Positions 1-9,500 are shown, counted from the first letter of the stretch. The stretch: DNA of 64,000 nucleotides from Paenibacillus sp. FSL W8-0186 (GCF_037969765.1 NZ_CP150207.1:2590001-2654000); one strand, 5' to 3'. Numbers and translations are program-made. Notes: generated from the letters alone by a model not told the origin.

Positions 1-51
1 ACGAAGCAGTCGCTGGCGGAGTTAACCGAATATATGCATCAGCAGTCCTGA
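1..51 (+). CDS. C-terminal tail of an unidentified protein (partial)
   Basis: An open frame runs from the first base to a TGA at 49-51 and encodes the last 16 residues of a protein (ending TEYMHQQS). Too little is present to identify it. It lies 36 bases upstream of the next gene on the same strand with no terminator visible between them, so it may be the preceding member of the same operon. Confidence 0.5.
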   Translation, partial: TKQSLAELTEYMHQQS

Positions 52-87
52 ATTAAGGCGTGTGATCCTATCTTGGGGGTGGCGAAC

Positions 88-1422
88 GTGTCGATGAACA
101 TGAAGGTTGCAGTCATCGGTCCGCATGACCTGGTCGATGCGGTGCTCCATATTGGATCTTTCTTTTCCGAGCTGTCCATGCTCCCTGCGCCTTACCGCCA
201 TGAACGGGAGACGCTTGAGATCATCGAGAAAATTCGGGATCAGGCGGATATAATGCTTTTTACGGGTCCGATCCCTTATCAGATTGCCTTGGCGGCATCA
301 CCCGGTAAACCTATGGTTCACGTGTTTTATTCGGGAACAGCACTGTATAAGGTGCTGTTTGATTGCTACCGCCAGCATGTTCTGTCTTTCGATGAGCGGC
401 TGCCAATCAGTGTGGATGTGCTGCAGCGAAATGAGGTGGAGGAGCCGCTTCGGGAAATCGGGCTGCCGATTCACGATATTTTTATTAAAACCTATGCATC
501 GGGTATGGGCCATGAGGAATTCGTCGCTTTTCATTATGATTTGTGGAGAGCGGGGAAAGTAATGGTCACGGTAACCTGTGTAACCTCGGTTTATCATCGT
601 CTGGTCGAGCTCGGCGTTCCTGCATTCCGGGTCATACCGACGCAATCGGCGATTCGGGACGCTTTGAATTGCGCTCTGCTGGAAGGGAAGAGCCTTCGTT
701 ATAGCAGCACACAAATCGCCGTTGGTATTATGAACATCGATAACTTTGAGCAAGTCGCCAAAGAGGCAGCCTCCGAATACGACATCCAGCGCAAAAAAAT
801 TATCCTGCAGCAAATTCTTATCGATTTCGGGGAAGAAACCCAGTCCCTGATCAAATGGAGCAATTCGGATGAAGTGTCGTTTATCACCACACGTGGAATT
901 ATCGAGCAGGTGACGCGTAAATTCCAGGACGCTCCGCTGCTGCTGGAAGTCATGGAGCGGCTGCAATGGAATGCCAGTATCGGCATTGGCATTGGCCGTA
1001 CAGCCAATGAAGCGGAAGGCAAAGCACGCGAAGCGCTGCTCAAGGCCAAGACAGGCGGCGGCGGCAACTGTTTCCTGATTATGCAGGACGGAATGGTTTA
1101 CGGCCCGATGGGCTCGGAGCTGAAGCTGGAATATTCCGCGCGGAGCGAGAATCCAGAGCTGATTTCGTTAGCGAAAAAGGTAGGGCTTAGTGTGGGTACG
1201 ATCAATAAGCTCATTTCGTTATGCCGGAGGCTCGGTACGTCGAGGATTACTGCCGCCCAGCTCGCGGAGGGCTTCGGTATTACGCTTCGCAGCGCGCGGC
1301 GGATCATGGCGGCCTTGGAGAAATATGAAATTGCCAGTATCGTAGGGGAAGAGCAGCCTGCTGGACGGGGCAGACCGCGGCAAATTTATTCTTTGAACCT
1401 AGAAGGAGTCGACTATGAGTAA
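88..1422 (+). CDS. Transcriptional regulator with degenerate GGDEF-like domain and C-terminal winged helix
   Basis: I do not recognise this as a named protein. The first ~200 residues look like an alpha/beta sensor domain. Residues ~210-345 resemble a degenerate GGDEF/GTP-cyclohydrolase-III-type fold: MNIDNFEQV near the start, NSDEV where GGDEF would sit, then an IGIGIGRTANEAEGKA helix motif. The last ~80 residues are a helix-turn-helix with a basic wing (AGRGRPRQIYSL). The protein is probably a DNA-binding regulator of the following amidohydrolase and DapA-like genes, since it overlaps the next gene by 8 bases. The GTG at 88 is chosen because GGGGGTGG (75-82) sits 5 bases before it; ATG 94 or 100 are alternatives, and TTG 73 lies too close to that site. 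The ligand is unknown. Confidence 0.6.
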   Translation: MSMNMKVAVIGPHDLVDAVLHIGSFFSELSMLPAPYRHERETLEIIEKIRDQADIMLFTGPIPYQIALAASPGKPMVHVFYSGTALYKVLFDCYRQHVLSFDERLPISVDVLQRNEVEEPLREIGLPIHDIFIKTYASGMGHEEFVAFHYDLWRAGKVMVTVTCVTSVYHRLVELGVPAFRVIPTQSAIRDALNCALLEGKSLRYSSTQIAVGIMNIDNFEQVAKEAASEYDIQRKKIILQQILIDFGEETQSLIKWSNSDEVSFITTRGIIEQVTRKFQDAPLLLEVMERLQWNASIGIGIGRTANEAEGKAREALLKAKTGGGGNCFLIMQDGMVYGPMGSELKLEYSARSENPELISLAKKVGLSVGTINKLISLCRRLGTSRITAAQLAEGFGITLRSARRIMAALEKYEIASIVGEEQPAGRGRPRQIYSLNLEGVDYE

Positions 1423-2602
1423 AATGAACCTATTGCAAGTCGCCTTATCTCTGGAACAGGAAATTGTAGACGTTCGCCGCCATTTGCATCAATACCCCGA
1501 GCTGGGTTTCCAGGAGTTCATTACTTCGGCGTACGTGGCGGAGCAGCTTGAGCGGCTTGGGCTTGAGGTGCAGCGCGGCGTTGCCGGTACCGGGGTCGTG
1601 GCGCTGCTCGAAACGGGCCGCCCCGGGCCATGCATCGCGGTACGGGCGGATATGGACGCCCTGCCCTTGCAGGAGCGGACAGGGCTGCCTTATGCATCGC
1701 GGCATGAGGGCGCGATGCATGCCTGCGGCCATGACGGCCATATGGCCATGGCGCTAGGCGCCGCCCGGATGCTGACCGGACTAAAGCGTGAGCTGATCGG
1801 CACGGTCAAGTTCATTTTTCAGCCGGCGGAGGAAATGCTGGGCGGAGCCCGGCACATGATCGATGCTGGGGTCCTGGACTCGCCGCGCGTGGACGGCATC
1901 ATCGGCTTGCACTTGTGGCCGGACCTGCCGACAGGATGCTTCGGCGTAAAGGCGGGGACAATTATGGCCAGCATGGACCATGTCGACATTACGGTACATG
2001 GCCGTTCCGGTCATGGGGCGGCGCCGCATCAGGGCGTCGACGCAATCATCGCCGCAGCTCACGTGCTCACGGCCCTGCAGGTGCTGATTAGCCGCGAGAG
2101 CGATCCGGCGGACGCTGTTGTGCTGAGCATGGGTTCGATCCACGGAGGCAGCATCCCTAACATTATTGCGGATGAGGTGGAGATTCGCGGCACAGTTCGT
2201 GCGGTGAATTCGGATGCCCGCGAAAGGATGCGAGATCGTGTGACGGAACTTGCTCAGGCGGTTGCGGCGGGGATGAATGCCCGGGCTGACGTTCGCTATG
2301 AGTTCGGATATCCGCCCACCGTAAATGATGGCCAGTGGATCAGCTTCGCCGAAGAGGCGCTTCGCGAACTGTACGGGCAGGAAGCAATCCATCGTCTTGC
2401 GCATGCGCAAATGACTAGCGAAGACATGGCGTATTACATGGAGCATATCCCTGGCGCGTTCCTGCTGGTCGGCACAGGCGGGGCAGGCAAAGGCAGGTTC
2501 CCGCTGCATCATCCGGAGCTTGCCGTCGACGAGCAGTCACTGATCTATGGCGCCGCATATTTGGCGCAGTTTGTACGCAACTATTTACGGGATAAGAACT
2601 AA
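1415..2602 (+). CDS. M20-family amidohydrolase (N-acyl-amino acid / hippurate hydrolase type)
   Basis: Cytoplasmic metal-dependent amidohydrolase of 395 residues, the normal length for the M20D/AmhX-HipO group, which removes acyl groups from amino acids. The di-metal site is visible as HACGHDGH at residues 102-109 and the general-base glutamate in QPAEE at 136-140; the dimerisation domain follows (VDITVHGRSGHGAAPHQG). It starts at ATG 1415, overlapping the end of the upstream regulator by 8 bases, with AGAAGGAGT just before it. The downstream DapA-like gene is 32 bases away, so the three genes form one operon. The exact N-acyl substrate cannot be read from sequence. Confidence 0.88.
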   Translation: MSKMNLLQVALSLEQEIVDVRRHLHQYPELGFQEFITSAYVAEQLERLGLEVQRGVAGTGVVALLETGRPGPCIAVRADMDALPLQERTGLPYASRHEGAMHACGHDGHMAMALGAARMLTGLKRELIGTVKFIFQPAEEMLGGARHMIDAGVLDSPRVDGIIGLHLWPDLPTGCFGVKAGTIMASMDHVDITVHGRSGHGAAPHQGVDAIIAAAHVLTALQVLISRESDPADAVVLSMGSIHGGSIPNIIADEVEIRGTVRAVNSDARERMRDRVTELAQAVAAGMNARADVRYEFGYPPTVNDGQWISFAEEALRELYGQEAIHRLAHAQMTSEDMAYYMEHIPGAFLLVGTGGAGKGRFPLHHPELAVDEQSLIYGAAYLAQFVRNYLRDKN

Positions 2603-2634
2603 TACATCTTTTGCTAGAAAGGGGGAGTACAATC

Positions 2635-3624
2635 ATGTTGGAGCATGCGGAGCGAGTCAAGCAATCCCTGCAGGGAGGGCTGATCCCTGCCGTCCCGGTT
2701 CCGCGTTATGCGGACGGGAGGATTCACGACGAGGCTCAGGCCGCATACGCTTCTTACTTGGCTCGTCAGAACATCGCCGGCGTAGCGGTATGGGCGCATA
2801 CCGGGCGGGGGCTGCATTTGCAGTCGGGGCAGCGGCGTGATATTTTACGGTTGTGGCGGTCGGTCCTAGGTCCCTCTCGAATAGTCATTGCCGGGGCAGG
2901 AGCGCTGCCTGATTCTGCTTTAAGCATGGCAGCCCGAATCGAGCGCTGGCGGATAGATAGTAAAAGGATGGCCGAGGAAGCGATCGCTGAGGGAGCGGAT
3001 GCCTTGCTAGTATTTCCGCCCGTCCTTCTTCGCGAGCTGCCAGCTCATGAGCGGGAGGAGGCAGCGGCTGAATATCACCGCGAGTTGGCTCGGCTCGGCA
3101 TTCCACTAGTCATCTTTTATTTGTATGAGGGAGCGGGTGGATGGTCGTATTCCCTGGATTTGCTGCGGGAGCTGCTCTCTCTGCCGCATGTGATCGGTAT
3201 CAAGATCGCGACGCTGGACAGCATCATGACGATGCAGAACATCGCCCGGCTCCTTGCCGAAGAGTTTCCAGGCCAGATGCACATCACGGGAGAAGACAGG
3301 ATGTTCGGTTATGCCCTGATGCGCGGAGCACAGAGCGCGCTCGTGGGCCTTGGAGCTGCTTTTCCGAATATTCAGGCGGATCTGATTAGGGCGTACCGCG
3401 TACAGGATTACGCCAGGTTCCTCGACTTATCGGAGCGTGTGGACGGATTCGCCGAGATGACCTTCACAGAGCCGATGGATAAGTACATTTTAAGAATGCT
3501 GCATTGCCTTGTCTTTGCCGGCGTCATTCCGCAGGAAGCGGCCCATGATATGGCAGGATACGAAATGACGGAACAAGAGCTGGCTTCGATTCGCCAAGGG
3601 ATCGATAAGTACCGGTTGTATTAA
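2635..3624 (+). CDS. Dihydrodipicolinate synthase (DapA)-family aldolase/lyase
   Basis: A 329-residue member of the DHDPS/N-acetylneuraminate lyase family, class I TIM-barrel aldolases working through a lysine Schiff base. The lysine is in VIGIKIATLD (K190), and the supporting tyrosine lies in VIFYLYEG (~162-164). ATG 2635 is preferred over TTG 2611 because GGGGGAG (2621-2627) precedes it by 7 bases. It lacks features that would make it the biosynthetic DapA: an odd N-terminus (HTGRGLHLQSGQ where DapA has the GTTGE loop) and an operon with a catabolic-looking M20 hydrolase. It probably cleaves or condenses a 2-oxo-acid released in the same pathway. Confidence 0.8.
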   Translation: MLEHAERVKQSLQGGLIPAVPVPRYADGRIHDEAQAAYASYLARQNIAGVAVWAHTGRGLHLQSGQRRDILRLWRSVLGPSRIVIAGAGALPDSALSMAARIERWRIDSKRMAEEAIAEGADALLVFPPVLLRELPAHEREEAAAEYHRELARLGIPLVIFYLYEGAGGWSYSLDLLRELLSLPHVIGIKIATLDSIMTMQNIARLLAEEFPGQMHITGEDRMFGYALMRGAQSALVGLGAAFPNIQADLIRAYRVQDYARFLDLSERVDGFAEMTFTEPMDKYILRMLHCLVFAGVIPQEAAHDMAGYEMTEQELASIRQGIDKYRLY

Positions 3625-3650
3625 CCTGAGATGAATTTCAACATGAAAGA

Positions 3651-3691
3651 GGCTCTCCATATGCCATCTAACCGGCTGGAGAGCCTTTTTT
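3651..3691. terminator. Bidirectional intrinsic terminator
   Basis: A 9-bp perfect stem GGCTCTCCA (3651-3659) / TGGAGAGCC (3677-3685) is followed by six T. It lies between two convergent genes (dapA-like and deoR-type) and probably serves the upstream operon, possibly both sides. Confidence 0.85.
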
Positions 3692-3694
3692 GCG

Positions 3695-4450
3695 TCAGAA
3701 AACGACTTCGATTTCCTTCTCCTTCAACATGTCCATCCACGCCGGCTCGGGTTCCCGGTCGGTAATGAGCGCGTGGATATCATCGAATTCCATGAGCTTG
3801 ACAAATGCGGTCTTATTGAATTTCGAATGGTCCGCAAGCAGCAGCACTTTGCCGGCTTGGCGCAGCATGGCCTTCTTCAGCTCGCATTCCGGCTCGTTGG
3901 AGTCCATGACTCCCTTGCCGAGGAATAGCGCTTTGCAGCTCATGACCACTTTATCCACGTTGTATTTCTTTACGATCTCCTCTGCGTTTGTGCCGACGAG
4001 GGACATCGACCTAGGACGCAATGTTCCCCCGGTGGAAATGATTTGAATCCCGCTGTTTAGAAATTCGTGCAAAATGTGAATCGAGCTTGTGATAACCGTT
4101 AAATTTTTGCGCTGATGCAGAAGCTTCATCAGTTCAAACGAGGTAGAGCTGGGATCCATCATCAGGGTATCCCCGTCATGGATCAGATCCAATGCTTTAG
4201 CTGCGATTTGCTGTTTGATTTCCGAATTTGTGGCATTTCGGGTCGTAAAGGGCAGGTCTTCATTGGTATGGCTGTTTAATATTGCACCGCCATAGGTTCG
4301 AGTGACGATGCCTTCCTTCTCCAGCTTCTCCAAATCACGGCGGATCGTTTCCTCCGTGACGTTGAATTTGTCGCTGAGCTCCGAGACGAGAACGCGTTTA
4401 TCCGCATGCACCATGCTGATCATTATTTGGCGCCGTTCAGCTGCTAGCAT
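3695..4450 (-). CDS. DeoR-family transcriptional regulator
   Basis: A 251-residue repressor with an N-terminal DeoR helix-turn-helix (residues ~3-57, RRQIMISMVHADKRVLVSEL then VTEETIRRDLEKLEKEG) and a C-terminal DeoRC sugar-phosphate sensing domain (~75-235, including the isomerase-like STGGTLRP and ADHSKFNK segments). Family members bind phosphorylated sugars. ATG 4450 has GAAAGGAG upstream. It is divergent from a rhamnulose-1-phosphate aldolase gene across 327 bases, so I infer that it represses that gene and responds to a rhamnose- or related sugar-phosphate; this is not shown directly. Confidence 0.85.
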   Translation of the reverse strand: MLAAERRQIMISMVHADKRVLVSELSDKFNVTEETIRRDLEKLEKEGIVTRTYGGAILNSHTNEDLPFTTRNATNSEIKQQIAAKALDLIHDGDTLMMDPSSTSFELMKLLHQRKNLTVITSSIHILHEFLNSGIQIISTGGTLRPRSMSLVGTNAEEIVKKYNVDKVVMSCKALFLGKGVMDSNEPECELKKAMLRQAGKVLLLADHSKFNKTAFVKLMEFDDIHALITDREPEPAWMDMLKEKEIEVVF

Positions 4451-4585
4451 AGAAACTCCTTTCTCCGTACCTTTAATAGCTTCTCATTATATGTTGAAAA
4501 TGCAGAAAAGTATAGATTTGTTACAAATATGTTAACAAAAATAAACAAAAGAAGATAAAACAACATTTAATTATGTTTGATCATG

Positions 4586-4614
4586 TTGACTTAACAGATA
4601 ACCACAGGTACGAT
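4586..4614 (+). promoter_or_regulatory. Predicted sigma-A promoter of rhaD
   Basis: TTGACT (4586-4591), a 17-base spacer and TACGAT (4609-4614). It faces the aldolase gene and leaves a leader of about 160 bases. The -35 overlaps one arm of a CAACAT/ATGTTG inverted repeat, which fits repression by the divergent DeoR-family protein. Confidence 0.55.
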
Positions 4615-4652
4615 GTAAGTAGAACAAAGAAATTTAGGATTTACTGGTGACG

Positions 4653-4742
4653 ATGAAGAGAGGGGTCAAGCTGGAGCCGGAGTTCAAACCCTATCCGCTC
4701 GGTGTGGTATATACGAACAGGAAATCCCTGCTTCAACGCTAA
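4653..4742 (+). CDS. 29-residue ORF in the rhaD leader (leader peptide or gene remnant)
   Basis: ATG 4653 to TAA 4740-4742 encodes 29 residues (it begins MKRGVKLEPEF). There is no strong Shine-Dalgarno. The codon use and composition look protein-like, and it is the only such stretch in an otherwise AT-rich leader. It may be the eroded end of a lost gene of the sugar operon, or noise. I cannot assign a family. Confidence 0.25.
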   Translation: MKRGVKLEPEFKPYPLGVVYTNRKSLLQR

Positions 4743-4777
4743 AGCACAACATTTAAGCCAAGAGAAAGGGAGAAACC

Positions 4778-5638
4778 GTGATGACAACTTTTAAACAGCA
4801 TCCTTTATCCTGTACGCGCAAGCTGGAGATTCCTTTTGTGAAGGAAATGGCGCAAATTACACAGCATATGTGGAGGTTTGGCTGGGATGAGCGGAACGGC
4901 GGGAATATTAGCTGCATTCTGGACGAAGCCGAAGTGTTGCAGTATCTGGATATTAACCATGTGATCCGAACGATCAAGCCTGCCTTTCCCGTGCATGAAT
5001 TGGCTGGCCGCTATTTTATCGTCACCGGTTCGGGCAAGTATTTCAAGAACGTCGTTGCCGACCCGGAAGCGAATCTCGGCGTACTGCGCGTCTCGAAGAA
5101 TGGAGAGCATTTGGAGCTGCTGTGGGGATTGAAGGACGGCGCTGTACCGACGAGTGAACTGCCGTCCCATTTCATGAGTCATATCGAACGCTTGAAGGTT
5201 GACCCGAACCATCGCGTCGTCATTCACAACCATGCGACGAACGTCATTGCTATGACTTTTATTCATGATTTGGACGAAAATAAATTTACGAAGACGCTCT
5301 GGGAAATGTGTACGGAATGTATCGTCGTTTTCCCGGATGGCATTGCCGTAATTCCGTGGATGGTGCCGGGTTCCAGCGAGATCGGCAGAGCCACTGCGGA
5401 GAAAATGAAGGGCCACCGCGCCGTGGTATGGCCGCACCATGGCATTTTCGGCACGGGCAGCTCCATTGACGAGGCTTTCGGGCTCATTGAAACGATTGAG
5501 AAGGCGGCGCAAATCTACATGCTCATTGTCAACCAGCCGATCAGGCAGCGGATTACCGACGGAGAGCTGGCCGAGCTGGCCCGGGCATTTGGCGTAACGC
5601 CGCGTGAAGGCATTCTGAGCACCAGGTCACCGCTCTAG
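4778..5638 (+). CDS. rhaD: Rhamnulose-1-phosphate aldolase
   Basis: Zinc-dependent class II aldolase that splits L-rhamnulose-1-phosphate into dihydroxyacetone phosphate and L-lactaldehyde. The 286 residues follow the enterobacterial RhaD pattern throughout: GWDERNGGN (35-43), VTGSGKYF (82-89), the catalytic glutamate in PTSELP (E127), zinc ligands in HNHATN (H150, H152), and the third ligand in WPHHGIFG (H221). The start is ATG 4778 (a second ATG follows at once) after AAAGGGAG. No rhamnose isomerase or kinase lies within the window, so the aldolase stands alone; a DeoR-type regulator is divergent. Related class II aldolases for other ketose-1-phosphates cannot be fully excluded. Confidence 0.9.
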   Translation: MMTTFKQHPLSCTRKLEIPFVKEMAQITQHMWRFGWDERNGGNISCILDEAEVLQYLDINHVIRTIKPAFPVHELAGRYFIVTGSGKYFKNVVADPEANLGVLRVSKNGEHLELLWGLKDGAVPTSELPSHFMSHIERLKVDPNHRVVIHNHATNVIAMTFIHDLDENKFTKTLWEMCTECIVVFPDGIAVIPWMVPGSSEIGRATAEKMKGHRAVVWPHHGIFGTGSSIDEAFGLIETIEKAAQIYMLIVNQPIRQRITDGELAELARAFGVTPREGILSTRSPL

Positions 5639-5687
5639 CGGACACTGTCATAAACGCTTGCGATGTATGTTCGTGCGGCGTCATGTA

Positions 5688-5712
5688 ACGAAGCGTTCAC
5701 AGGACGCTTCGT
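5688..5712. terminator. Intrinsic terminator between rhaD and the araC-type gene
   Basis: An 8-bp perfect stem ACGAAGCG (5688-5695) / CGCTTCGT (5705-5712), followed by TTGTTT on the plus strand. It reaches into the last codons of the convergent AraC-type gene. Confidence 0.65.
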
Positions 5713-6935
5713 TTGTTTCTGTATTTAATGGGGGTCACTCCGGTGAATTTCTTGAACATTTTCGAGAAGTAGCTTTGGTCGTGATAATTCAGCAATGCCG
5801 ATATTTCCGAAATGGTCTGATCCGTAAGCAGCAATAGGGATTGGGCCTCTTCTATTTTGGTCCGCTGAATATATTCCCGCAGGGAATAGCCGACCTCGCG
5901 CTTGAACAGCGCGGATAAATAATTAGGATGAAGCGCTGCTTTTTGAGCCAAATCATTCAGGCTGATATGGTCGTACAGATGCTTGAAAATATAATCCAGG
6001 CAAATATTGATCGGCTTGGAGTACCGGTTCCGTTTCGTTTGATGCACGCGTTCCGCATAATCGGACAGCACTTCCTCAATGAAATGGTCGACCGCCTTAA
6101 CATCGTTTAATTCTTCGGCATTTTGAATGTACAGATCACTGATGGTCAGGGCGGTCTCATATTGCAGCCCGCCTTCCACGGCGGCCCGGGTTGCCAGGGT
6201 GATGACGGTGATCGCGAGATTTTTCCGGCTTCTGAGCTCGCTTGTTTTGGAAAGCAGTCCGACTTCGCCGTAATGGGGGAGCTGCCTCCAGTTGCGGATA
6301 ACCTCATCTTTATTGCCCTGTTTAATCGCTTGCATCGATTTTTGCTCAAACAAGGCATCATGGTGCATGGCCGTATTCTGGCGGCGTTCGGAGATTGTGA
6401 GGACCGGATTCTCGATCTCTTTGGACAAGCTCGTTACCGAACGGCTCTGCGTATAGACATCGGCAGGGTCAAGCACTTCTTGATACAGCATATAGTGTAG
6501 ATGCATGGCGGCATACACGCAGTCCGTAATCGAAAGCACGGGGAGGGAGCGATAGTAGGCGGCCAGCTTGTCGTGCAGATCATGATCGGTGCCTGTCTTC
6601 TGCACGAAAGCTTGAATTTCCGTATCAGTCAGTTTCATTTCAGCTGCCGGTCCAAGCAGAATGGTTCCATTAAATTCACCGTCCGTACGAACAGGAACGG
6701 AGATAAAGGTCTCCGAATCATCCGTTCTAAAGAGAATGGGCAGATGTCCGGCATGCGGTGCGCATATCTGGGACAACCAGCTGTTTTTGGACGAGAAGTG
6801 CGGATTCATTACGAAATTAGCGGAAAATTCGATTTCGATCTTTTTATGCCCATTTAAATAAAAGACCGGTATTTTAAAAGAATGCCACATGAGCTTGCAA
6901 ATATATGGCAAGGAATGATCGGCTGGCAGGGTCAT
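5697..6935 (-). CDS. AraC/XylS-family transcriptional regulator
   Basis: A 412-residue activator-type regulator. The N-terminal ~270 residues look like a cytoplasmic sensor domain with no membrane segment. The C-terminal ~100 residues hold the two AraC helix-turn-helix motifs: SLNDLAQKAALHPNYLSALF and TISEISALLNYHDQSYFSKM, then the typical FKKFTGVTPIKYR end. The start at ATG 6935 follows AAAGGAG. It is divergent from a GH3 beta-glucosidase gene across 190 bases, so that gene is its likeliest target and a sugar or glycoside its likeliest signal. Confidence 0.85.
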   Translation of the reverse strand: MTLPADHSLPYICKLMWHSFKIPVFYLNGHKKIEIEFSANFVMNPHFSSKNSWLSQICAPHAGHLPILFRTDDSETFISVPVRTDGEFNGTILLGPAAEMKLTDTEIQAFVQKTGTDHDLHDKLAAYYRSLPVLSITDCVYAAMHLHYMLYQEVLDPADVYTQSRSVTSLSKEIENPVLTISERRQNTAMHHDALFEQKSMQAIKQGNKDEVIRNWRQLPHYGEVGLLSKTSELRSRKNLAITVITLATRAAVEGGLQYETALTISDLYIQNAEELNDVKAVDHFIEEVLSDYAERVHQTKRNRYSKPINICLDYIFKHLYDHISLNDLAQKAALHPNYLSALFKREVGYSLREYIQRTKIEEAQSLLLLTDQTISEISALLNYHDQSYFSKMFKKFTGVTPIKYRNKRSVL

Positions 6936-7086
6936 GACAAATCTCCTTTAGGTTCATAATTTGAACATAACATACTTCAGCGATTCGCACGATCTTTCCA
7001 GGAAAATAACCTTAAAAAAACACCAAAAAGCTTAAATCAGCGCCATAAATAATCAGATTCTCTTCTTATAATGAATATATCATTAA

Positions 7087-7100
7087 TGAAAGCGATTACT
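7087..7100 (+). promoter_or_regulatory. cre-like box (CcpA) before the GH3 gene
   Basis: TGAAAGCGATTACT fits the CcpA consensus TGWNANCGNTNWCA at all but the last base. It sits 25 bases before the beta-glucosidase start codon, where binding would block transcription or elongation. This suggests glucose repression. Confidence 0.45.
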
Positions 7101-7125
7101 TTTATGCTTGGAACAGGAGGAGCTT

Positions 7126-9420
7126 ATGAAAAGAGACATGAAATCACTAATTGCCCAAATGACGTTGGAGGAGAAGGCAGGGTTATGTTCAGGGCTGGAT
7201 TTTTGGCATTTGAAAGGAATCGAGCGTCTGGGCATTCCATCTATTATGGTGACGGACGGACCACACGGTCTGCGCAAGCAGGCGGCGGACGCCGATCATT
7301 TAGGGCTCAACGAAAGCGTGCCGGCCACCTGTTTCCCGTCGGCTGTCAGCTTGGCCAGTACATGGAACAGGGAGCTGACTAGGCAGGTTGGTGAAGCGCT
7401 AGGCCAGGAGTGCCAGGCCGAGAATGTAGCGGTGCTGCTCGGACCGGGAGCCAATATCAAGCGTTCGCCGCTGTGCGGCAGAAATTTCGAATATTTCTCC
7501 GAAGATCCTTACCTCTCCTCACAAATGGCCGCAAGCCATATTCGCGGCGTACAGAGCCAGGGTGTAGGTACATCGTTAAAGCATTTCGCCGCCAACAACC
7601 AGGAGCATCGCCGGATGTCGACCGATGCCGTCGTCGACGAAAGAACGCTGCGTGAAATCTATCTGGCCAGCTTCGAGCATGCGGTTCGGGATGCCCAGCC
7701 GTGGACGGTGATGTGCGCCTATAACAGATTAAACGGTGAATACGCCTCTGAGCACGAAGAGCTGCTTACCGGCGTTTTAAGGGACGAATGGGGCTTTGAA
7801 GGTATTGTCGTTTCTGACTGGGGCGCGGTCAATGAGCGCGTAAAAGCGCTTGAAGCGGGATTGGAGCTGGAAATGCCTTCGAGCAGCGGCCTTGGGGAGC
7901 AAAAGATTATCGCTGCCGTCCAAAATGGAACGCTTGCAGAAGCCAAGCTGGATCAAGCTGTGGAAAGACTACTGAACATTATTTTTAAGGCGGTTGACGA
8001 GCAGCGGGAGAACGCTGTTTATGATCAGGAGGCGCATCATCAGCTGGCCAAGGAAGTAGCCATGGAGAGCATGGTGCTGTTAAAAAATGAAGATCGGCTG
8101 CTGCCGCTTACGAAGCAAGGGAAGATCGCTGTGATCGGTACATTGGCGACAAAGCCTAGATACCAGGGCGGAGGCAGCTCGCATATATTGCCGACGAAGC
8201 TGGATAACGTGTTCGAGGAGATCGTTCAGGCAGCGGGCGGTGCAGAGGTGTTCTTTGCCGAGGGCTACCCTCTGGAGCATGATGAAATCGACGCGGAGTT
8301 GATGGCCAAGGCGAAAGAAACAGCACAGAATGCAGATGTTGCTGTCTTGTTTATCGGCTTGCCTGATCGATATGAATCGGAAGGCTATGACCGTGAGCAT
8401 CTGAGCATCCCGCAGAACCAAATCGCATTGATCGAAGCGGTGGCTTCCGTTCAGCCGAACCTTGTCGCGGTGCTCAGCAACGGGGCGCCGATCGAAATGC
8501 CTTGGCTGCCGAAAGTAAAAGCGGTGCTGGAAGGTTACTTAGGCGGGCAGGCCCTCGGCGGAGCGATTGCTTCGCTGCTGTTCGGCGATGCAAATCCTTC
8601 CGGCAAGCTTGCCGAGACGTTTCCGATGAAGCTCAGTGATAATCCGTCGTATTTGAATTTTCCGGGGGACGGGGACAAGGTGGAGTATAAGGAAGGAATT
8701 TTCGTCGGCTACCGTTATTACGATGCCAAGGAAATCGAGCCGCTGTTTCCGTTTGGCCATGGATTGAGCTACACCGAATTCAGTTACCGGGATATGTCCA
8801 TTAGCGCGAAGGAAATCGCAGATTCAGACACTGTGAAAATCAGCGTATTCGTCAAAAATACAGGAAAAACTGCCGGCAAAGAGATTGTCCAGCTCTATGT
8901 GAGAGATATTCAGAGCAGTGTAACGAGACCGGAGAAGGAGCTGAAAGGTTTTGAGAAGATCAGTCTGAAGCCAGGGGAGGAGAAGAAGGTTACTTTTACT
9001 CTCGATAAACGCTCCTTCGCTTATTACAATGTCGAGTTAAAGGATTGGCATGTGGAAACGGGCGAATTCGAAATATTAATCGGAAAATCCTCTCGTGAAA
9101 TCGTGCTGCGCGACACGCTGCTCGTCCGTTCGGGTACAGCCATCAAAATGAAGGTGAGCCGGAATACGCTGGTTGGAGACTTACTTGCTGATCCGCATCT
9201 TTCTTCGACAGCGAAGAAGCTGCTCGATAAAGTAAACGAGACCCATCCATTTGCGCAGATGGGCGATGAAGGGAATATGGCCGAAATGCTGGCGGCGATG
9301 ATGAAATATATGCCGCTGCGCGCGTTGGTTAACTTTGGCGGAGGTGCGTTTACGGAAGAGATGATGGACGAAATGATCGAAACGCTGAATGCAGCAAGTT
9401 CTCCTTCTTCCCGGGCATAA
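7126..9420 (+). CDS. Beta-glucosidase, glycoside hydrolase family 3
   Basis: Retaining beta-glucosidase of 764 residues with no signal peptide, so intracellular and suited to splitting imported cello-oligosaccharides or other glucosides. The N-terminal GH3 barrel shows DGPHGLR (44-50), KHFAANN (152-158) and the nucleophile aspartate in GIVVSDWG (D231). A GH3 C-terminal domain follows (~310-540, with the GGGSSH loop) and then a fibronectin-III-like domain with [14 protein letters not shown] 7126 is chosen because AGGAGG (7114-7119) precedes it. A divergent AraC regulator and a cre-like box suggest substrate induction and carbon repression. Confidence 0.92.
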   Translation: MKRDMKSLIAQMTLEEKAGLCSGLDFWHLKGIERLGIPSIMVTDGPHGLRKQAADADHLGLNESVPATCFPSAVSLASTWNRELTRQVGEALGQECQAENVAVLLGPGANIKRSPLCGRNFEYFSEDPYLSSQMAASHIRGVQSQGVGTSLKHFAANNQEHRRMSTDAVVDERTLREIYLASFEHAVRDAQPWTVMCAYNRLNGEYASEHEELLTGVLRDEWGFEGIVVSDWGAVNERVKALEAGLELEMPSSSGLGEQKIIAAVQNGTLAEAKLDQAVERLLNIIFKAVDEQRENAVYDQEAHHQLAKEVAMESMVLLKNEDRLLPLTKQGKIAVIGTLATKPRYQGGGSSHILPTKLDNVFEEIVQAAGGAEVFFAEGYPLEHDEIDAELMAKAKETAQNADVAVLFIGLPDRYESEGYDREHLSIPQNQIALIEAVASVQPNLVAVLSNGAPIEMPWLPKVKAVLEGYLGGQALGGAIASLLFGDANPSGKLAETFPMKLSDNPSYLNFPGDGDKVEYKEGIFVGYRYYDAKEIEPLFPFGHGLSYTEFSYRDMSISAKEIADSDTVKISVFVKNTGKTAGKEIVQLYVRDIQSSVTRPEKELKGFEKISLKPGEEKKVTFTLDKRSFAYYNVELKDWHVETGEFEILIGKSSREIVLRDTLLVRSGTAIKMKVSRNTLVGDLLADPHLSSTAKKLLDKVNETHPFAQMGDEGNMAEMLAAMMKYMPLRALVNFGGGAFTEEMMDEMIETLNAASSPSSRA

Positions 9421-9424
9421 CAAG

Positions 9425-9467
9425 ACAATCCCCGCAGCTTGCAGGACTGCTCCGCTGCGGGGATTGT
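9425..9467. terminator. Bidirectional terminator between GH3 gene and mscL
   Basis: A perfect 13-bp stem ACAATCCCCGCAG (9425-9437) / CTGCGGGGATTGT (9455-9467). It separates two convergent genes. Confidence 0.75.
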
Positions 9468-9500
9468 TATGTAGAATAGCTGCAGTGTGCACTCGCTCTC

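Larger units (their letters stand above)
4451..4777. other. Divergent intergenic region between deoR-type gene and rhaD
   Basis: This 327-base gap is AT-rich on the left. It holds a promoter for the rightward gene (4586-4614), an inverted repeat CAACAT (4561-4566) / ATGTTG (4583-4588) that overlaps the -35 and is a plausible DeoR operator, and a 29-codon ORF (4653-4742) in the leader. No larger gene is visible. Confidence 0.5.

Noticed and set aside
298-966. Minus-strand ORF (222 codons) in the first regulator gene
   Set aside because: Shadow frame with no start signal, opposite an overlapped and operon-linked coding gene.
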